DNA of 64,000 nucleotides from Kosakonia sacchari (GTDB lineage Bacteria; Pseudomonadota; Gammaproteobacteria; Enterobacterales; Enterobacteriaceae): assembly GCA_900109485.1 (NCBI GenBank), contig FOAY01000013.1:95600-159599 (forward strand), written 5' to 3'. The position numbers were made by a program, and so were the translations under genes. Of this stretch, positions 10,309 to 20,586 are shown piece by piece. Under the pieces are notes generated by a model that did no database searches, was not told the origin of the DNA, and saw nothing but the letters and a program-made list of their open reading frames with translations. The stretch's first letter is position 1, and the number at the start of each line of letters is the position of its first letter.

Positions 10309-11598
10309 ATGACGCGCCGTGCTATCGGGGTGAGTGAAAGACCGCCGCTTTTGCAAACGATTCCGCTTAGTTTGCAGCACCTGTTCGCCATGTTTGGCGC
10401 GACCGTGCTGGTGCCAATTCTGTTCCACATTAACCCGGCCACCGTGCTGCTGTTCAATGGTATCGGGACGCTGCTTTATCTCTTCATCTGTAAGGGGAAA
10501 ATTCCGGCTTACCTCGGCTCCAGTTTTGCGTTTATCTCGCCGGTGCTGCTGCTGTTGCCGCTCGGTTATGAAGTGGCGCTGGGCGGCTTCATTATGTGCG
10601 GCGTGTTGTTCTGCATCGTCTCCTTTATTGTTAAGAAAGCCGGTACCGGCTGGCTGGATGTGATGTTCCCGCCTGCGGCAATGGGCGCTATCGTTGCGGT
10701 TATCGGTCTGGAGCTGGCCGGTGTGGCGGCGAATATGGCGGGTCTGCTGCCGGCTGACGGTCAGAGCGCGGATAGCAAAACGGTGATCATTTCGATGGTC
10801 ACGCTGGGCGTAACGGTGTTTGGTTCGGTGCTGTTCCGTGGCTTTATGGCGATTATCCCGATCCTTATCGGCGTACTGGCGGGCTATGCGCTTTCCTTCG
10901 TCATGGGCGTTGTCGATACCACGCCGATCGCGCAGGCGCACTGGTTTGCGCTGCCGACATTCTATACTCCGCGTTTCGAGTGGTTTGCCATTTTCACCAT
11001 TCTGCCTGCGGCGCTGGTGGTGATTGCCGAGCATGTGGGTCACCTGGTGGTGACGGCGAATATCATCAAAAAAGATCTGATCCGCGATCCGGGCCTGCAT
11101 CGTTCGATGTTTGCTAACGGTTTCTCGACGATTATTTCCGGCTTCTTTGGCTCCACGCCGAACACCACTTACGGTGAGAACATCGGTGTAATGGCCATCA
11201 CCCGCGTTTACAGCACCTGGGTTATCGGCGGCGCGGCTATCATCGCCATCCTGCTCTCCTGCGTTGGCAAACTGGCTGCGGCGATCCAGATCATCCCGGT
11301 TCCGGTGATGGGCGGCGTATCGCTGCTGCTGTACGGCGTGATTGGCGCATCCGGTATTCGCGTATTGATTGAATCGAAAGTCGATTACAGCAAAGCGCAG
11401 AACCTGATCCTCACGTCCGTCATCCTGATCATCGGCGTCAGCGGCGCGAAAGTGCACATCGGCGCGGCGGAACTGAAAGGCATGGCGCTGGCGACCATTG
11501 TTGGTGTCTGCCTGAGCCTGATCTTCAAACTGATTAGCGTACTGCGCCCGGAAGAAGTGGTGCTGGACGCGCAGGACAATGACGCCGCGAAGGGTTAA
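10309..11598 (+). CDS. uraA: Uracil:proton symporter
   Basis: A 429-residue NCS2-family inner-membrane transporter, the same length as E. coli UraA. It has the 14 hydrophobic segments of the 7+7 inverted fold. Substrate and proton residues are visible in AEHVGHLVVTANI (Glu near 241, His near 245) and PNTTYGENIGVMA (Glu near 290). The ATG at 10309 follows AGAGGA. It works with Upp: uptake followed by conversion to UMP. A long antisense frame covers most of this gene and is judged a codon-bias shadow. Confidence 0.96.
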   Translation: MTRRAIGVSERPPLLQTIPLSLQHLFAMFGATVLVPILFHINPATVLLFNGIGTLLYLFICKGKIPAYLGSSFAFISPVLLLLPLGYEVALGGFIMCGVLFCIVSFIVKKAGTGWLDVMFPPAAMGAIVAVIGLELAGVAANMAGLLPADGQSADSKTVIISMVTLGVTVFGSVLFRGFMAIIPILIGVLAGYALSFVMGVVDTTPIAQAHWFALPTFYTPRFEWFAIFTILPAALVVIAEHVGHLVVTANIIKKDLIRDPGLHRSMFANGFSTIISGFFGSTPNTTYGENIGVMAITRVYSTWVIGGAAIIAILLSCVGKLAAAIQIIPVPVMGGVSLLLYGVIGASGIRVLIESKVDYSKAQNLILTSVILIIGVSGAKVHIGAAELKGMALATIVGVCLSLIFKLISVLRPEEVVLDAQDNDAAKG

Positions 11599-11607
11599 TG
11601 CCTGCCG

Positions 11608-11636
11608 TTTGAACCGGGTTTCGCACCCGGTTCAAA
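11608..11636 (+). terminator. Hairpin after uraA
   Basis: A 12-base perfect stem (tttgaaccgggt / acccggttcaaa, loop ttcgc) starts 10 bases after the uraA stop. It has no immediate T run, so it may be a weak terminator or a transcript-end hairpin before hda. Confidence 0.5.
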
Positions 11637-11694
11637 CCTTGCCATGTTTTATGGTAAACTCGCTGCGTTTTTTGTAAGCCCTGTTGAGGTCCCT

Positions 11695-12396
11695 CTGAAC
11701 ACACCGGCACAGCTCTCTTTGCCATTATATTTACCCGATGATGAAACCTTCGCGAGTTTCTGGCCGGGTGATAACCCCTCTTTACTGGCGGCGTTGCAAA
11801 ACGTTCTGCGCCAGGCACACAGCGGATACATCTATTTCTGGTCGCGGGAAGGCGCCGGGCGCAGCCATTTGCTGCACGCCGCCTGCGCGGAGCTCTCCAG
11901 GCGCGGCGATGCCGTTGGCTATGTGCCGCTGGATAAGCGCACCTGGTTCGTGCCGGAAGTGCTGGAGGGGATGGATCAACTCTCGCTGGTGTGTATCGAT
12001 AATATCGAATGCATTGCCGGTGACGAACCGTGGGAAATGGCGATCTTCAACCTCTATAACCGCATTCTTGAACAGGGCAAAACCCGTCTGCTGATCACCG
12101 GCGATCGTCCGCCGCGCCAGTTGAATCTTGGGCTGCCGGATCTGGCGTCGCGGCTGGACTGGGGGCAGATCTACAAGCTGCAACCGCTCTCTGATGAAGA
12201 CAAGTTGCAGGCGCTGCAACTGCGTGCGCGCATTCGTGGTTTTGAGTTGCCGGAAGATGTGGGCCGTTTTCTGCTCAAACGGCTGGACAGAGAGATGCGT
12301 ACGCTGTTCGATACGCTCGACGTACTGGATCGCGCTTCTATTACCGCCCAGCGCAAGCTGACCATCCCGTTTGTGAAAGATATTCTCAAGTTATAA
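11695..12396 (+). CDS. hda: DnaA inactivator Hda, CTG start
   Basis: Hda pairs with the DNA-loaded sliding clamp and stimulates hydrolysis of ATP bound to DnaA, preventing re-initiation. The CTG at 11695 gives 233 residues beginning with an [10 protein letters not shown] stretch, as in E. coli, where a CUG start has been reported. TTGAGG lies at a suitable distance upstream. An ATG at 11644 would add 17 residues with no ribosome site. The clamp-binding motif QLSLPL is at 6-11. The P-loop is REGAGRSH at 51-58, with Arg in place of the Walker Lys. The rest is DnaA domain III-like and ends at LKL. Confidence 0.9.
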   Translation: MNTPAQLSLPLYLPDDETFASFWPGDNPSLLAALQNVLRQAHSGYIYFWSREGAGRSHLLHAACAELSRRGDAVGYVPLDKRTWFVPEVLEGMDQLSLVCIDNIECIAGDEPWEMAIFNLYNRILEQGKTRLLITGDRPPRQLNLGLPDLASRLDWGQIYKLQPLSDEDKLQALQLRARIRGFELPEDVGRFLLKRLDREMRTLFDTLDVLDRASITAQRKLTIPFVKDILKL

Positions 12397-12401
12397 ATCA
12401 T

Positions 12402-12471
12402 GGCCGGATGGCGGCTACGTCTTATCCGGCCTGCGCGGTTTACAGGCCCGGTAAGCGTAGCGCCACCGGGC
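12402..12471. repeat. BIME: two REP elements
   Basis: Palindromes at 12402-12431 (GGCCGGATGGCGG...TCCGGCC) and 12446-12471 (GCCCGG...CCGGGC) fill the convergent gap between hda and yfgD. The orientation is inverted, as in BIMEs. Confidence 0.72.
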
Positions 12472-12479
12472 AATCACAT

Positions 12480-12839
12480 TTAACCCAAAATTTCTAAAAC
12501 CTGCTCCGGCGGGCGGCCGATACGCGCCTGGCCGTTAGCCACCACAATCGGGCGCTCAATTAACTTCGGGTTATCCACCAGCGCCTGCACCAATTCCTGT
12601 TCGGATAATTGGTTATCACCGAGGTTCAGGGACTTATACAGATCCTCTTTCGTGCGCATCAGTTCCCGTGCGCTGGACATGCCGAGCATCTGCAACAGGT
12701 GTTTGATGGTTGCCGCATCCGGCGGCGTCTCCAGATAGAGCACTACCTGCGGCTCGATGCCGTTCTCTTTCAGCAGGTTCAGGGTTTCACGGCTCTTTGA
12801 GCAGCGAGGGTTATGGTAGATTTGCACCGCGTCTGACAT
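12480..12839 (-). CDS. yfgD: ArsC-family arsenate reductase-like protein
   Basis: A 119-residue thioredoxin-fold protein of the ArsC/YfgD family, equal in length to E. coli YfgD. The single redox Cys is C13 in YHNPRCSKSRETL, the family's active-site loop. The downstream RIGRPPEQVLEIL region resembles the ArsC arginine patch. True arsenate reduction is not established for YfgD, so the substrate remains open. It starts 12 bases after the bepA stop codon on the minus strand, so it is probably co-transcribed with bepA. Confidence 0.9.
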   Translation of the reverse strand: MSDAVQIYHNPRCSKSRETLNLLKENGIEPQVVLYLETPPDAATIKHLLQMLGMSSARELMRTKEDLYKSLNLGDNQLSEQELVQALVDNPKLIERPIVVANGQARIGRPPEQVLEILG

Positions 12840-12851
12840 CTCTTCTCCTTG

Positions 12852-14315
12852 TTACATCTTCTGATACGGTTTGAAGCGCTGCTGCAACTGGCGCAACTGA
12901 TCAATACGCGCATCATAACGCGCCTGTTGCAGGCTGCCGAGTTTCACCTGCGAGCTGGCGCTGCTCAGCAGCGTGATGGCTTGATCCAGTTTGCCTACCA
13001 GCGCCAGGCTTTCCGCACGGGCGGCCAGCTCCTGATCGCGATTGCCGAGCGCGGCTTCCGCCTGCGCCAGCAGATCCCAGCCATTCACATCATCTTTATA
13101 GGTAAAGGTGTAGCGATTGAGGATCCGCGCCGTTTCCGCCGGTTGACCGCCTTCCAGGTAAGCGTTCGCCAGGTTGAGTTGCAGCACCGGGTTGGTTTTC
13201 AGTTCGCTGGCGGCATTCAGGCGCTTAATCGCATCGGCGCTTTTGTTCTGCCCCAAATCGATATCGGTCGCCAGATCGAGATACCAGGCGTTATTCGGAT
13301 CGGCGCTCAGCAACGGTTGCAATGCTTTCGCCGCTTCAGGGAATTTTTTCGCTTCCATTGCCTGCAAGGCGCGGCCATATTGCGCGGCACGCTGTTCGCG
13401 CACATTGCCTTTCGACCAGCTATCCAGCAGATCGTCGGTCAGTTGGTTACGCCCGGAGTTATACATGCCGAGCGCTCTGACTTTGGCCATGTAGAACGCT
13501 TCCGAGGATTGAACCACCACCGGACGCATCTGGTTGGCGCGGTTACGCGCATCGGCAAGGCGGCTTTCCGGCAACGGGTGCGTTAACAGAATTTCCGGCG
13601 GACGGGTCGAATAGCGCGACTGATCGAGCAGTTTTTCGAGGAACGTCGGCATCGCCTGCGGGTCGAAACCGGAACGCTGCAGCACCTGGATGCCGATACG
13701 ATCCGCTTCCTGTTCGTTCTGCTGGGTAAAGCTGATCAGGCCCTGTTGCGTACCCGCCAGCGTCCCGGTAAGCGCCGCCATCCCCGCCTGCGGGCTGGCC
13801 ATCGCTAGCAGGATTGACCCCAGCGCGCCGGCCCAGGTGAGCGGGGCGCTGCGTTTTTGATCTTCCATCGCGCGCGCCAGGTGGCGCTGCGTGACGTGGG
13901 AAATTTCGTGCGCCATCACCGAGGCGAGCTGGCTCTCGTTATCCGTGTAACGGAAAAGCGCAGAGTGCAACACGACATTGCCGCCGAAAAAGGCGAAGGC
14001 GTTGATTTCGTCGTTATTGACGAGGAAGAAGTGAAACGGGGTTTTTACCGAGTCAGCATGCGCCACCAGCCGCATGCCCAGCGCATTAATGTACTGCACC
14101 AGCAGCGGATCGTTAATCAGCGGCGCGCTGCCGCGCAGCTGGCGCACATAGTAGTCGCCCATCTGCATCTCCTGGCCAATGGAGAGCGTACTGCCGGCGG
14201 ACGTGCCCATGTCTGGCAGGCTGTCTGCCGAATCGGCCCATGCCGGAATAACCGAACCTGCCGCTAGTGTAGCGATAAGGGTTGCGACCAGCGTTCGTTT
14301 CAACTGCCTGAACAT
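12852..14315 (-). CDS. bepA: Periplasmic zinc metallopeptidase/chaperone BepA
   Basis: A 487-residue outer-membrane quality-control protease that helps LptD assembly and degrades stalled outer-membrane proteins. A signal peptide covers about residues 1-27 (cleavage after AWA). The M48 zinc site is HEISH at 136-140, with the third ligand in NEQEADRIG near 201. From about residue 310 the protein is made of TPR repeats, which bind substrates and the Bam complex. All are at E. coli positions. It is read leftward with yfgD and diverges from perM. A possible sigma-E promoter lies just upstream. Confidence 0.95.
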   Translation of the reverse strand: MFRQLKRTLVATLIATLAAGSVIPAWADSADSLPDMGTSAGSTLSIGQEMQMGDYYVRQLRGSAPLINDPLLVQYINALGMRLVAHADSVKTPFHFFLVNNDEINAFAFFGGNVVLHSALFRYTDNESQLASVMAHEISHVTQRHLARAMEDQKRSAPLTWAGALGSILLAMASPQAGMAALTGTLAGTQQGLISFTQQNEQEADRIGIQVLQRSGFDPQAMPTFLEKLLDQSRYSTRPPEILLTHPLPESRLADARNRANQMRPVVVQSSEAFYMAKVRALGMYNSGRNQLTDDLLDSWSKGNVREQRAAQYGRALQAMEAKKFPEAAKALQPLLSADPNNAWYLDLATDIDLGQNKSADAIKRLNAASELKTNPVLQLNLANAYLEGGQPAETARILNRYTFTYKDDVNGWDLLAQAEAALGNRDQELAARAESLALVGKLDQAITLLSSASSQVKLGSLQQARYDARIDQLRQLQQRFKPYQKM

Positions 14316-14344
14316 AACCTCACCTGTATATTTGGAAACACCTG

Positions 14345-14372
14345 TATGACCGGATTTTTCTTGCTTCGTTCC
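14345..14372 (-). promoter_or_regulatory. Possible sigma-E promoter of bepA
   Basis: On the minus strand GGAAC (14368-14372) is followed after 18 bases by TCATA (14345-14349), about 30 bases upstream of the bepA ATG. This resembles the sigma-E pattern GGAACTT-N16-TCTGA. E. coli bepA is a sigma-E target by general knowledge; the match here is only moderate. Confidence 0.4.
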
Positions 14373-14535
14373 GGTAAACGCCTGGCAAGTTTAGCGGTCT
14401 TCGCCGCGAAAAACATCCCGAACGGTCGCATGTTATGTTTCCCGTAAAGCGTACGAAAAGCGAAGTCTTTTTTGTGACATTTCGATACAATTCCACTTCT
14501 TACTCCTCAGCCCACAAGGCTCATGAAGGAACGTT

Positions 14536-15597
14536 ATGCTTGAAATGTTGATGCAGTGGTATCGCCGTCGCTTCAGCGACCCGGAGGCGATTGCGCTGCT
14601 GGTCATTCTGCTTGCCGGATTCTGTATCCTCTTCTTCTTTAGCGGCCTGCTTGCGCCGCTGCTGGTAGCGCTGGTTATCGCTTACCTGCTGGAGTGGCCA
14701 ACCGTTCGTCTGGAAAGAATCGGCTGTTCGCGCAGTTGGGCGGCGTCGATTGTGCTGGTGCTGTTCGTCGGCATTCTGCTGGTGATGGCCTTTGTGGTGA
14801 TGCCGGTGGCCTGGCAACAGGGGATTTACCTGATCCGCGACATGCCCGGCATGTTAAGCAAACTCTCTGATTTCGCCGCCACGCTGCCGCGCCGTTATCC
14901 GGCGCTGATGGATGCAGGCATCATTGATGCGATGGCGGAAAATATGCGCTCGCGCATGCTGACAATGGGCGACTCGGTGGTGAAATATTCCCTCGCTTCA
15001 CTGGTCGGGCTGTTGACGCTGGCGGTCTATCTGGTGCTGGTGCCGCTGATGGTCTTTTTCCTCGTCAAAGACAAAGAGCAGATGCTGAACGCCGTGCGTC
15101 GCGTCTTGCCGCGTAATCGCGGACTGGCGGGGCAGGTGTGGAAGGAGATGAACCAGCAGATCACCAACTATATCCGCGGCAAAGTGCTGGAGATGATTGT
15201 CGTCGGCATCGCCACCTGGATTGGTTTCATTCTGTTTGGTCTTAACTATTCGCTGCTGCTGGCGGTACTGGTCGGTTTTTCGGTGCTGATCCCTTACATC
15301 GGCGCTTTTGTGGTCACCATTCCGGTGATCGGTGTGGCGCTGTTCCAGTTTGGCCTCGGCACTGAGTTCTGGAGCTGCTTTGCGGTGTATCTGATTATTC
15401 AGGCGCTGGACGGCAACTTGCTGGTGCCGGTGCTGTTCTCCGAGGCGGTAAACCTGCACCCGCTGGTGATCATTTTGTCGGTGATCATTTTCGGCGGGCT
15501 CTGGGGTTTTTGGGGCGTTTTCTTTGCCATCCCGCTCGCCACGCTGATTCAGGCGGTGATCCACGCCTGGCCGGATTCGCCTGCCATCGAAGAGTAG
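14536..15597 (+). CDS. perM: PerM, AI-2E/permease family membrane protein
   Basis: A 353-residue inner-membrane protein of the AI-2E transporter (UPF0118) family, as E. coli PerM/YfgO. Hydrophobic segments cluster at about 18-80, 150-180 and 210-335, with the amphipathic stretch between them typical of the family. The conserved ALDGNLLVP and GGLWGFWGVFFAIPLAT patches are present in the C-terminal half. The ATG at 14536 follows GAAGGA. It diverges from bepA. The true substrate is not known. Confidence 0.92.
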   Translation: MLEMLMQWYRRRFSDPEAIALLVILLAGFCILFFFSGLLAPLLVALVIAYLLEWPTVRLERIGCSRSWAASIVLVLFVGILLVMAFVVMPVAWQQGIYLIRDMPGMLSKLSDFAATLPRRYPALMDAGIIDAMAENMRSRMLTMGDSVVKYSLASLVGLLTLAVYLVLVPLMVFFLVKDKEQMLNAVRRVLPRNRGLAGQVWKEMNQQITNYIRGKVLEMIVVGIATWIGFILFGLNYSLLLAVLVGFSVLIPYIGAFVVTIPVIGVALFQFGLGTEFWSCFAVYLIIQALDGNLLVPVLFSEAVNLHPLVIILSVIIFGGLWGFWGVFFAIPLATLIQAVIHAWPDSPAIEE

Positions 15598-15602
15598 CGC
15601 CA

Positions 15603-15629
15603 CCGGGCGGCGCACGCGCTGCCGCCCGG
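15603..15629. terminator. Bidirectional hairpin between perM and focB
   Basis: CCGGGCGG (15603-15610) pairs with CCGCCCGG (15622-15629) across an 11-base loop in the 40-base convergent gap. It is REP-like and has no T run, so it probably protects transcript ends more than it terminates. Confidence 0.5.
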
Positions 15630-15637
15630 CATCTGGC

Positions 15638-16495
15638 TTAATGTGCGGCATGATCATTACGCAGATAGATAATCCAGTACGTCACGCCGACTAACACCCC
15701 GCCGCCAATGATATTGCCAATCGTGACCGGAATCAGGTTATCGGTAATCACCTTGCTGAGGGTTAACGCCGGGAAGTTATCCGGTGAACTGTGCACCGCC
15801 GCCCAGAAACTTGCCGGGGCGAAATCGCGGATAATGACCGCCAGCGGCAGCAGAAACATATTGGCAATGCTGTGTTCAAAACCGCTGGCGACAAACATGC
15901 CGATCGGCAGCAGCATCGCCATAATCTTGTCCGTCAGCGTATGGCCGGAATAACTGATCCACACCGCCAGGCAGACCATCAGATTACACAACGTCCCGAG
16001 GCACACCGCCTCAATAAAGGTGTGATGCATTTTATGATCGGCGGTTTGCAGCACATTCAGCCCCCACAGGCCGTTGCTGCTCATCGTCTGCCCGGCAAAC
16101 CAAATCAGCGCGACAAAAAACAGCGCGCCGACCAGATTGCCGAGATAAACAATGATCCAGTTGCCGATCAGTTGCCGCCAGCTTATCAGGCCGCTGGCTT
16201 TCGCCATTACGGTCAGCACGGTTGAGGTAAAGAGATCCGCGCCGCACACTACCACCAGAATAAGCCCCAGCGAGAAACAGACGCCACCCGCCAGTTTTGC
16301 CAGCGCGGTGGCAGGCGCAGGCCCGCTGGTGACGGTGATATAAAAGACAAAAGCAATCGAGATAAATACGCCCGCCGTTACCGCGAGAAAGAATGACAAC
16401 TCTTTCTTCTTGCTGACTTTATACAAACCTGACTGTTCGGCGACTTTTGCCATTTCCGCAGGAAGTCGCAGGTCAAACGCGTTGCCGGTATCCAT
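15638..16495 (-). CDS. focB: Formate channel of the hydrogenase-4 locus (FocB position)
   Basis: A 285-residue FNT-family formate/nitrite channel with six membrane spans. The start MDTGNAFDL at 16495 is chosen because AGGAG lies 7 bases upstream; an 8-residue extension to 16519 lacks a site. The gating/proton-relay histidine sits in VASGFEHSIANMF, and GADLFTSTVL and IGNIIGGG are intact. By position next to hyfR it is FocB. In sequence (LPAEMAKVAE, ITVTSGP, WGLNVLQTADHKMHHTF) it looks closer to FocA than to E. coli FocB as recalled. It probably feeds or exports formate for the hydrogenase-4 formate hydrogenlyase. Confidence 0.88.
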   Translation of the reverse strand: MDTGNAFDLRLPAEMAKVAEQSGLYKVSKKKELSFFLAVTAGVFISIAFVFYITVTSGPAPATALAKLAGGVCFSLGLILVVVCGADLFTSTVLTVMAKASGLISWRQLIGNWIIVYLGNLVGALFFVALIWFAGQTMSSNGLWGLNVLQTADHKMHHTFIEAVCLGTLCNLMVCLAVWISYSGHTLTDKIMAMLLPIGMFVASGFEHSIANMFLLPLAVIIRDFAPASFWAAVHSSPDNFPALTLSKVITDNLIPVTIGNIIGGGVLVGVTYWIIYLRNDHAAH

Positions 16496-16618
16496 TTGAT
16501 TCTCCTGATGCAATGTCAATGAAGGCGTGGCTTCAGGCCACTCGCCGTCATATGCATAGCCCGTACCAGACGGGGCAGAAGAATCAGCGGGAAAGTGTCA
16601 ACCCGTTCACAAAAATGA

Positions 16619-18568
16619 TCACAGCACTTCGCGTACCGCAATACCGAGGCGCTGCATGCGCGATAACAGCGTGGTGCGCTTCATACCAAGCCGCGCCGCC
16701 GCGCCGCGAGGGCCAGCAACGATGCCGTTGGTTTCGCGCAGAATCTGAATAATGCGCGCCCGCTCCTCTTCGTCATTTTCCGGCGGTTCGGGGTGCATCA
16801 TCTCCGCCACTTTCGGCAGCGGGAAGGGGAAAGGATCGTGAACCACCGGCTGCACCATACTGACCGGCTGCGCATTGAGGTGCAGATTCAGCGTGTTATC
16901 GCGTGAGAGCAGCACCGCGCGCTCAATCACGTTCTCCAGCTCACGGACGTTACCGGGCCATTCGTAGCGCATTAACTGGCGGAGAGTCTCGGCCGGGATG
17001 GTATCAATGGTGCGGTTCAGGCGACGCGCCAGTTTCTGCGTGAAATAGCGCGCCAGCAGCGGAATATCATCCGGGCGCTCGCGCAGCGGCGGCAGCACCA
17101 GAGGGAAGACATTCAGGCGATAAAAGAGATCGTTGCGAAACTCGCGGTCGATCACCATCTGGCGCAGATCGCGGTTGGTGGCGGCGATCACCCGCACATT
17201 CACCGGAATGGTCCGGTTGCCGCCAATGCGTTCAATCTCGCGCTCCTGCAATACGCGCAGCAGTTTGGGTTGCAGTTCAAGCGGCATATCGCCGATCTCA
17301 TCGAGGAACAGCGTGCCCTCATCGGCCATTTCAAAGCGTCCGCGGTGCGTGTTAATCGCGCCGGTAAAGGCGCCTTTATCGTGACCAAACAGTTCGCTTT
17401 CCAGCAGGCTGGAGGGGATCGCGGCACAGTTGATTTTCACCAGCGGTTTATCTTTACGCGGGCTCATCTGATGCAGCGCGCGGGCGATGATCTCTTTCCC
17501 GGTACCGGTTTCGCCGAGGATCAGCACCGTGCTGTCGCTCAGGGCGACAATATTGACTTGCTGGAGCACATCGCGCATCGCATCGCTCTGGTAAATAATG
17601 TCGCCAAAACTCTGGCTGGAGGCGATCTGCTCGTTGAGCTGGCGGTTTTCGCTGTTCAGATTCTCTTTCAGGTGGATAACTTTGCGGTACGCGTCGGCAT
17701 TATCGACGGCGATACCAATTCTGTCGGCGATCTGCTGTAACAATCGACAATTTTGTTCGCTGAAAACGGATGCCTCGTGGTGCGCCAGTAGCAGCACGCC
17801 CGTTGACTGGTGGCTGTAGGCCAGCGGCAAAATAAACACCGTGTTCAGCCCCTGCAGCGCCAGTTGGCTGAGCACCGTATCGCTGTGCCACAGCGCCGCA
17901 TCCTGATCCTGCTGGAGCAGCGCGCCGCGATGCTCATTCAGTGCGGCGAGCAACACCGGGCTTTCACTGCGTAGCGGGAATCGCTCCGTTTCTGGCGGGC
18001 AACTGGGAAAATGGGTGACGTGGCAGTTAAGCTGGTGTGAATGCAGCGTATCGCGCAGCACCATGCGAATATTATCGATGCCGAAAAAGCGGTGGATCTC
18101 CTGCGAAACATCTGCCACCAGATCGTCAAGATCGAGGTGCGACAGCACCGAGTTAGTGATGTCCACCAGCACCCGGTGGTGATCGCGCTCTTCGCGCAAC
18201 GCCGTGACTGACTGGCGGAGTTTTTCGCTCGCCAGCATCTCCTCCAGCGCCTGCGTCGCCAGCCGCGTCAGCCAGGCAAACAGCGCATTCTCTTGCGGGC
18301 TGAAAGTGCCGCCGTCGGTGCGCACAAAGCGCAGTTCCGCCACGTCGCTGCCTTCCAGCAGCACCACATGCAGCGAACTGTCGCTGATTGTGCCGCCGTA
18401 TTCGGCCGTGCAAAACGCCGCGCTGCCGTCATCAAAACAGCGCCAGAAAGGGGCGTTATTGAGACGTAATTCAATAAATTGCACGGGGCTGAAGGGGGGC
18501 GGCAGGGGGATAAACGCCTGAAGAAGTGAAGCCTTATCATTCTGTTCCAGCAACTGCTGTAAGATCAT
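16619..18568 (-). CDS. hyfR: Sigma-54 activator of the hyf operon
   Basis: A 649-residue FhlA-type enhancer-binding protein. An N-terminal region and a GAF domain (about 127-290) bind the signal, formate in FhlA. The AAA+ domain follows, with Walker A GETGTGKE at 352-359 and the sigma-54 contact loop GAFTGA at 399-404. A Fis-type helix-turn-helix closes the protein ([21 protein letters not shown] is its core, near 620-640). It is slightly shorter than E. coli HyfR (670) at the N-terminus. It follows hyfJ after a 279-base gap, so it may have its own promoter, and precedes focB. Its expected target is the -24/-12 promoter upstream of hyfA. Confidence 0.94.
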   Translation of the reverse strand: MILQQLLEQNDKASLLQAFIPLPPPFSPVQFIELRLNNAPFWRCFDDGSAAFCTAEYGGTISDSSLHVVLLEGSDVAELRFVRTDGGTFSPQENALFAWLTRLATQALEEMLASEKLRQSVTALREERDHHRVLVDITNSVLSHLDLDDLVADVSQEIHRFFGIDNIRMVLRDTLHSHQLNCHVTHFPSCPPETERFPLRSESPVLLAALNEHRGALLQQDQDAALWHSDTVLSQLALQGLNTVFILPLAYSHQSTGVLLLAHHEASVFSEQNCRLLQQIADRIGIAVDNADAYRKVIHLKENLNSENRQLNEQIASSQSFGDIIYQSDAMRDVLQQVNIVALSDSTVLILGETGTGKEIIARALHQMSPRKDKPLVKINCAAIPSSLLESELFGHDKGAFTGAINTHRGRFEMADEGTLFLDEIGDMPLELQPKLLRVLQEREIERIGGNRTIPVNVRVIAATNRDLRQMVIDREFRNDLFYRLNVFPLVLPPLRERPDDIPLLARYFTQKLARRLNRTIDTIPAETLRQLMRYEWPGNVRELENVIERAVLLSRDNTLNLHLNAQPVSMVQPVVHDPFPFPLPKVAEMMHPEPPENDEEERARIIQILRETNGIVAGPRGAAARLGMKRTTLLSRMQRLGIAVREVL

Positions 18569-18847
18569 GGATACGTCGCCCTTCCAGATTTAGCGAGCGT
18601 CATTTATGCCGCAGGTGCGTTGCCTTTCCTTGCCTGGCTCAGTGACTGGCTGATGCCAGATTCGCTGCGTTTTCCCTGACTGCAACCTGAATGACCTGCT
18701 AAAAAGCATGCAAATAAACGCAGTTTTCTCACCAGTTAACCGGTTTTCACTGTTGTTATGTCCTCGGACGTAAAAACCAGCACAAGGGTACAATACCCCT
18801 CTAATTTGTAATGTTACAGGCTTCACGTATAAACAAGGTGAATGAAA

Positions 18848-19261
18848 TTAATCCACCCGGCGCACCATTAAATAGAGTGCCGGTTCGTGGGCCATATCCT
18901 GTAAGTGTTGTAATAGCTGGCGGCTCCAGCCGCGCCAGGGCTCCGCCGCCGTTTTGGCCAGCCGGGCGAAATCGGGCGCCAGCAGATTGACATGGCTGGC
19001 GTCGATGACAATTTCGCCGAAGGTGAGCAGGCCCTGCATTTTGCGCCGCGCGTCGGCATCTTCCATCAGCGCCAGCCACTGTTGATAGGCGTCCAGCGGG
19101 CAGGCCAGCGCGACGTTGAGGCAATCGATCACCCCAACGTGATGACCAATAGCCAGCGAGTAGTACATCACCTGGCGGCTTTTCTCCTCCAGTTCAACGC
19201 TGTCATCGACAAACTTTTGCCGCAGCGCCCAGAACATCACCTGCGCGGTTTGCTCAGACAT
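18848..19261 (-). CDS. hyfJ: Hydrogenase-4 accessory protein HyfJ
   Basis: A 137-residue protein of the HycH/HyfJ family, which helps formate hydrogenlyase assembly. Conserved stretches are [19 protein letters not shown] and [13 protein letters not shown]. The start at 19261 ([11 protein letters not shown]) overlaps the hyfI stop by 8 bases and has GGAG upstream; an ATG six codons earlier is less well placed. It is the last gene of the structural hyf operon; about 280 bases separate it from hyfR. Confidence 0.9.
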   Translation of the reverse strand: MSEQTAQVMFWALRQKFVDDSVELEEKSRQVMYYSLAIGHHVGVIDCLNVALACPLDAYQQWLALMEDADARRKMQGLLTFGEIVIDASHVNLLAPDFARLAKTAAEPWRGWSRQLLQHLQDMAHEPALYLMVRRVD

Positions 19262-20030
19262 GGTGGCGCTCCAGCTCACTCATTAATTGCTGCACGATCA
19301 CCGTCAGCCTCGGATCCGCTGCCTGTTGCAGCCAGGCATTCACCCGTGCTGCGCGCTGGCCGATCTCGCCTTCGCTCAGCAAGGCAAAAAGATGATCGAC
19401 GATTTCTCGCCCCTGGCGATACCCCGCCAGTTGTCGCGCCTGGCGCTCAAGGGTCACGCGCAGCGCCAGCGGCAGAGCAGGCCAGTTGACGCTGGCCGTT
19501 TCGTTTGGTGTCTGGATATGGTCAACCGCGTGCAGTTTCTGCTCCAGCAGGCCCAGTGCTACCGCGAAACCATGAATGGTGGCCGCAGGCGTCGGCGGGC
19601 AGCCGGGGATCCAGACATCAATCGGCACGATGGTGTCGCTGCCACCCCACACGCAGTAAAGATCGTGGAAAATCCCGCCGCCGACGCCGCATGCGCCGTA
19701 GGAGATAGCAATTTTATGATCGGGCGCGGCATCCCAGGCGCGCAGTGCGGGCATGCGCATCGCGCGGGTCACCGCGCCGGTAAACAGCAAAATGTCGGCG
19801 TGACGCGGCGAAGCCACCACTTTGATGCCAAAGCGCTCGGCGTCGAACAGCGGCGTAATGGCAGCGAAAATCTCGATTTCACAGCCGTTGCAGCCGCCGC
19901 AATCCACGCGATAAACATAGGCGGAACGCTGGATATCGCGCAGCAGAAGCTGTTTGATTTTTTGCGCTGACTCATCAAGCTGCACCGGCTGGCTGACGTG
20001 CTGCGACAGTATCTTCAGGTCGGAACTCAT
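19254..20030 (-). CDS. hyfI: Hydrogenase-4 small subunit (NuoB-like)
   Basis: A 258-residue [NiFe]-hydrogenase small subunit of the complex I NuoB type. It carries the proximal [4Fe-4S] cluster next to the NiFe site. Cluster-type cysteines are seen at 44, 47 and 50 (CGGCNGC), 114 (YGACGVGG) and 144 (IPGCPPTP). No signal peptide is present, so it faces the cytoplasm. It is 6 residues longer than recalled for E. coli. The ATG overlaps the hyfH stop by 4 bases, and the end overlaps hyfJ. Confidence 0.95.
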   Translation of the reverse strand: MSSDLKILSQHVSQPVQLDESAQKIKQLLLRDIQRSAYVYRVDCGGCNGCEIEIFAAITPLFDAERFGIKVVASPRHADILLFTGAVTRAMRMPALRAWDAAPDHKIAISYGACGVGGGIFHDLYCVWGGSDTIVPIDVWIPGCPPTPAATIHGFAVALGLLEQKLHAVDHIQTPNETASVNWPALPLALRVTLERQARQLAGYRQGREIVDHLFALLSEGEIGQRAARVNAWLQQAADPRLTVIVQQLMSELERHHV

Positions 20031-20575
20031 GCTTGCTCCTCAAGATAGTAATGAACGTTGGTGCTGTTGTGGTGTTCCAGAGCGGCGCGACGCCGACAGG
20101 CCGGGCAGATGCACGCCTGTGCGCGCAGGGAATCGGCCAGTTGCGGGTTGTTCTGGCTGAGTGTCAGCAGTTCAACCGCCAGCGCGACCGATTTTTCCGG
20201 CGCGAAAGGCACGCCGCATTCGGTGCAGTGCTGCAAACGAAATGTCGCGCGCACATATAAATCGGCTTTGCGGGTGACCGCCAGTTCAAACTCTTCCGAC
20301 AAGTGGATCGCCCGCGTCGGGCACACCTCTTCGCAACGGCCGCAGTAAATGCAGCGGCCAATAAACAACTGCCAGACGCGGCGGTTTTCCTCCGGCGTGG
20401 TTTCCATGGTCAGTGCATTTGCCGGGCAGGCGGTGGTGCAGGCACCGCAGGCAATGCATTGCAGCGGATCCAGTTCGGGTTTACCGCGAAAACCGGGGCA
20501 CACCTCCAGCGGCGCAAACGGGTATTTCACCGTGGGTTCGCCCGCCCTGAGAATGGTCTTCAACAATTTCAGCAT
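20027..20575 (-). CDS. hyfH: Hydrogenase-4 ferredoxin-like subunit (NuoI-like)
   Basis: A 182-residue subunit with two [4Fe-4S] motifs, C40-C43-C46-C50 and C75-C78-C81-C85, that passes electrons between HyfA-type ferredoxin and HyfI. A further Cys pair (C117, C120) and a CxCxxC group (155-160) near the C-terminus could form a zinc-ribbon-like element. The start codon lies 11 bases after the hyfG stop. The role follows from complex I homology. Confidence 0.94.
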   Translation of the reverse strand: MLKLLKTILRAGEPTVKYPFAPLEVCPGFRGKPELDPLQCIACGACTTACPANALTMETTPEENRRVWQLFIGRCIYCGRCEEVCPTRAIHLSEEFELAVTRKADLYVRATFRLQHCTECGVPFAPEKSVALAVELLTLSQNNPQLADSLRAQACICPACRRRAALEHHNSTNVHYYLEEQA

Positions 20576-20586
20576 CGTTTCTTTCC

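Noticed and set aside
10150..11457. 435-codon minus-strand frame opposite upp end and uraA
   Set aside because: Complement of a highly conserved transporter gene; His/Arg/Gln-rich composition typical of antisense frames in GC-rich genes, no ribosome site.
18785..18799. GGGTA-CAA-TACCC inverted repeat upstream of hyfR as an operator
   Set aside because: Arms of only 5 bases; such repeats are common by chance and no family consensus fits.
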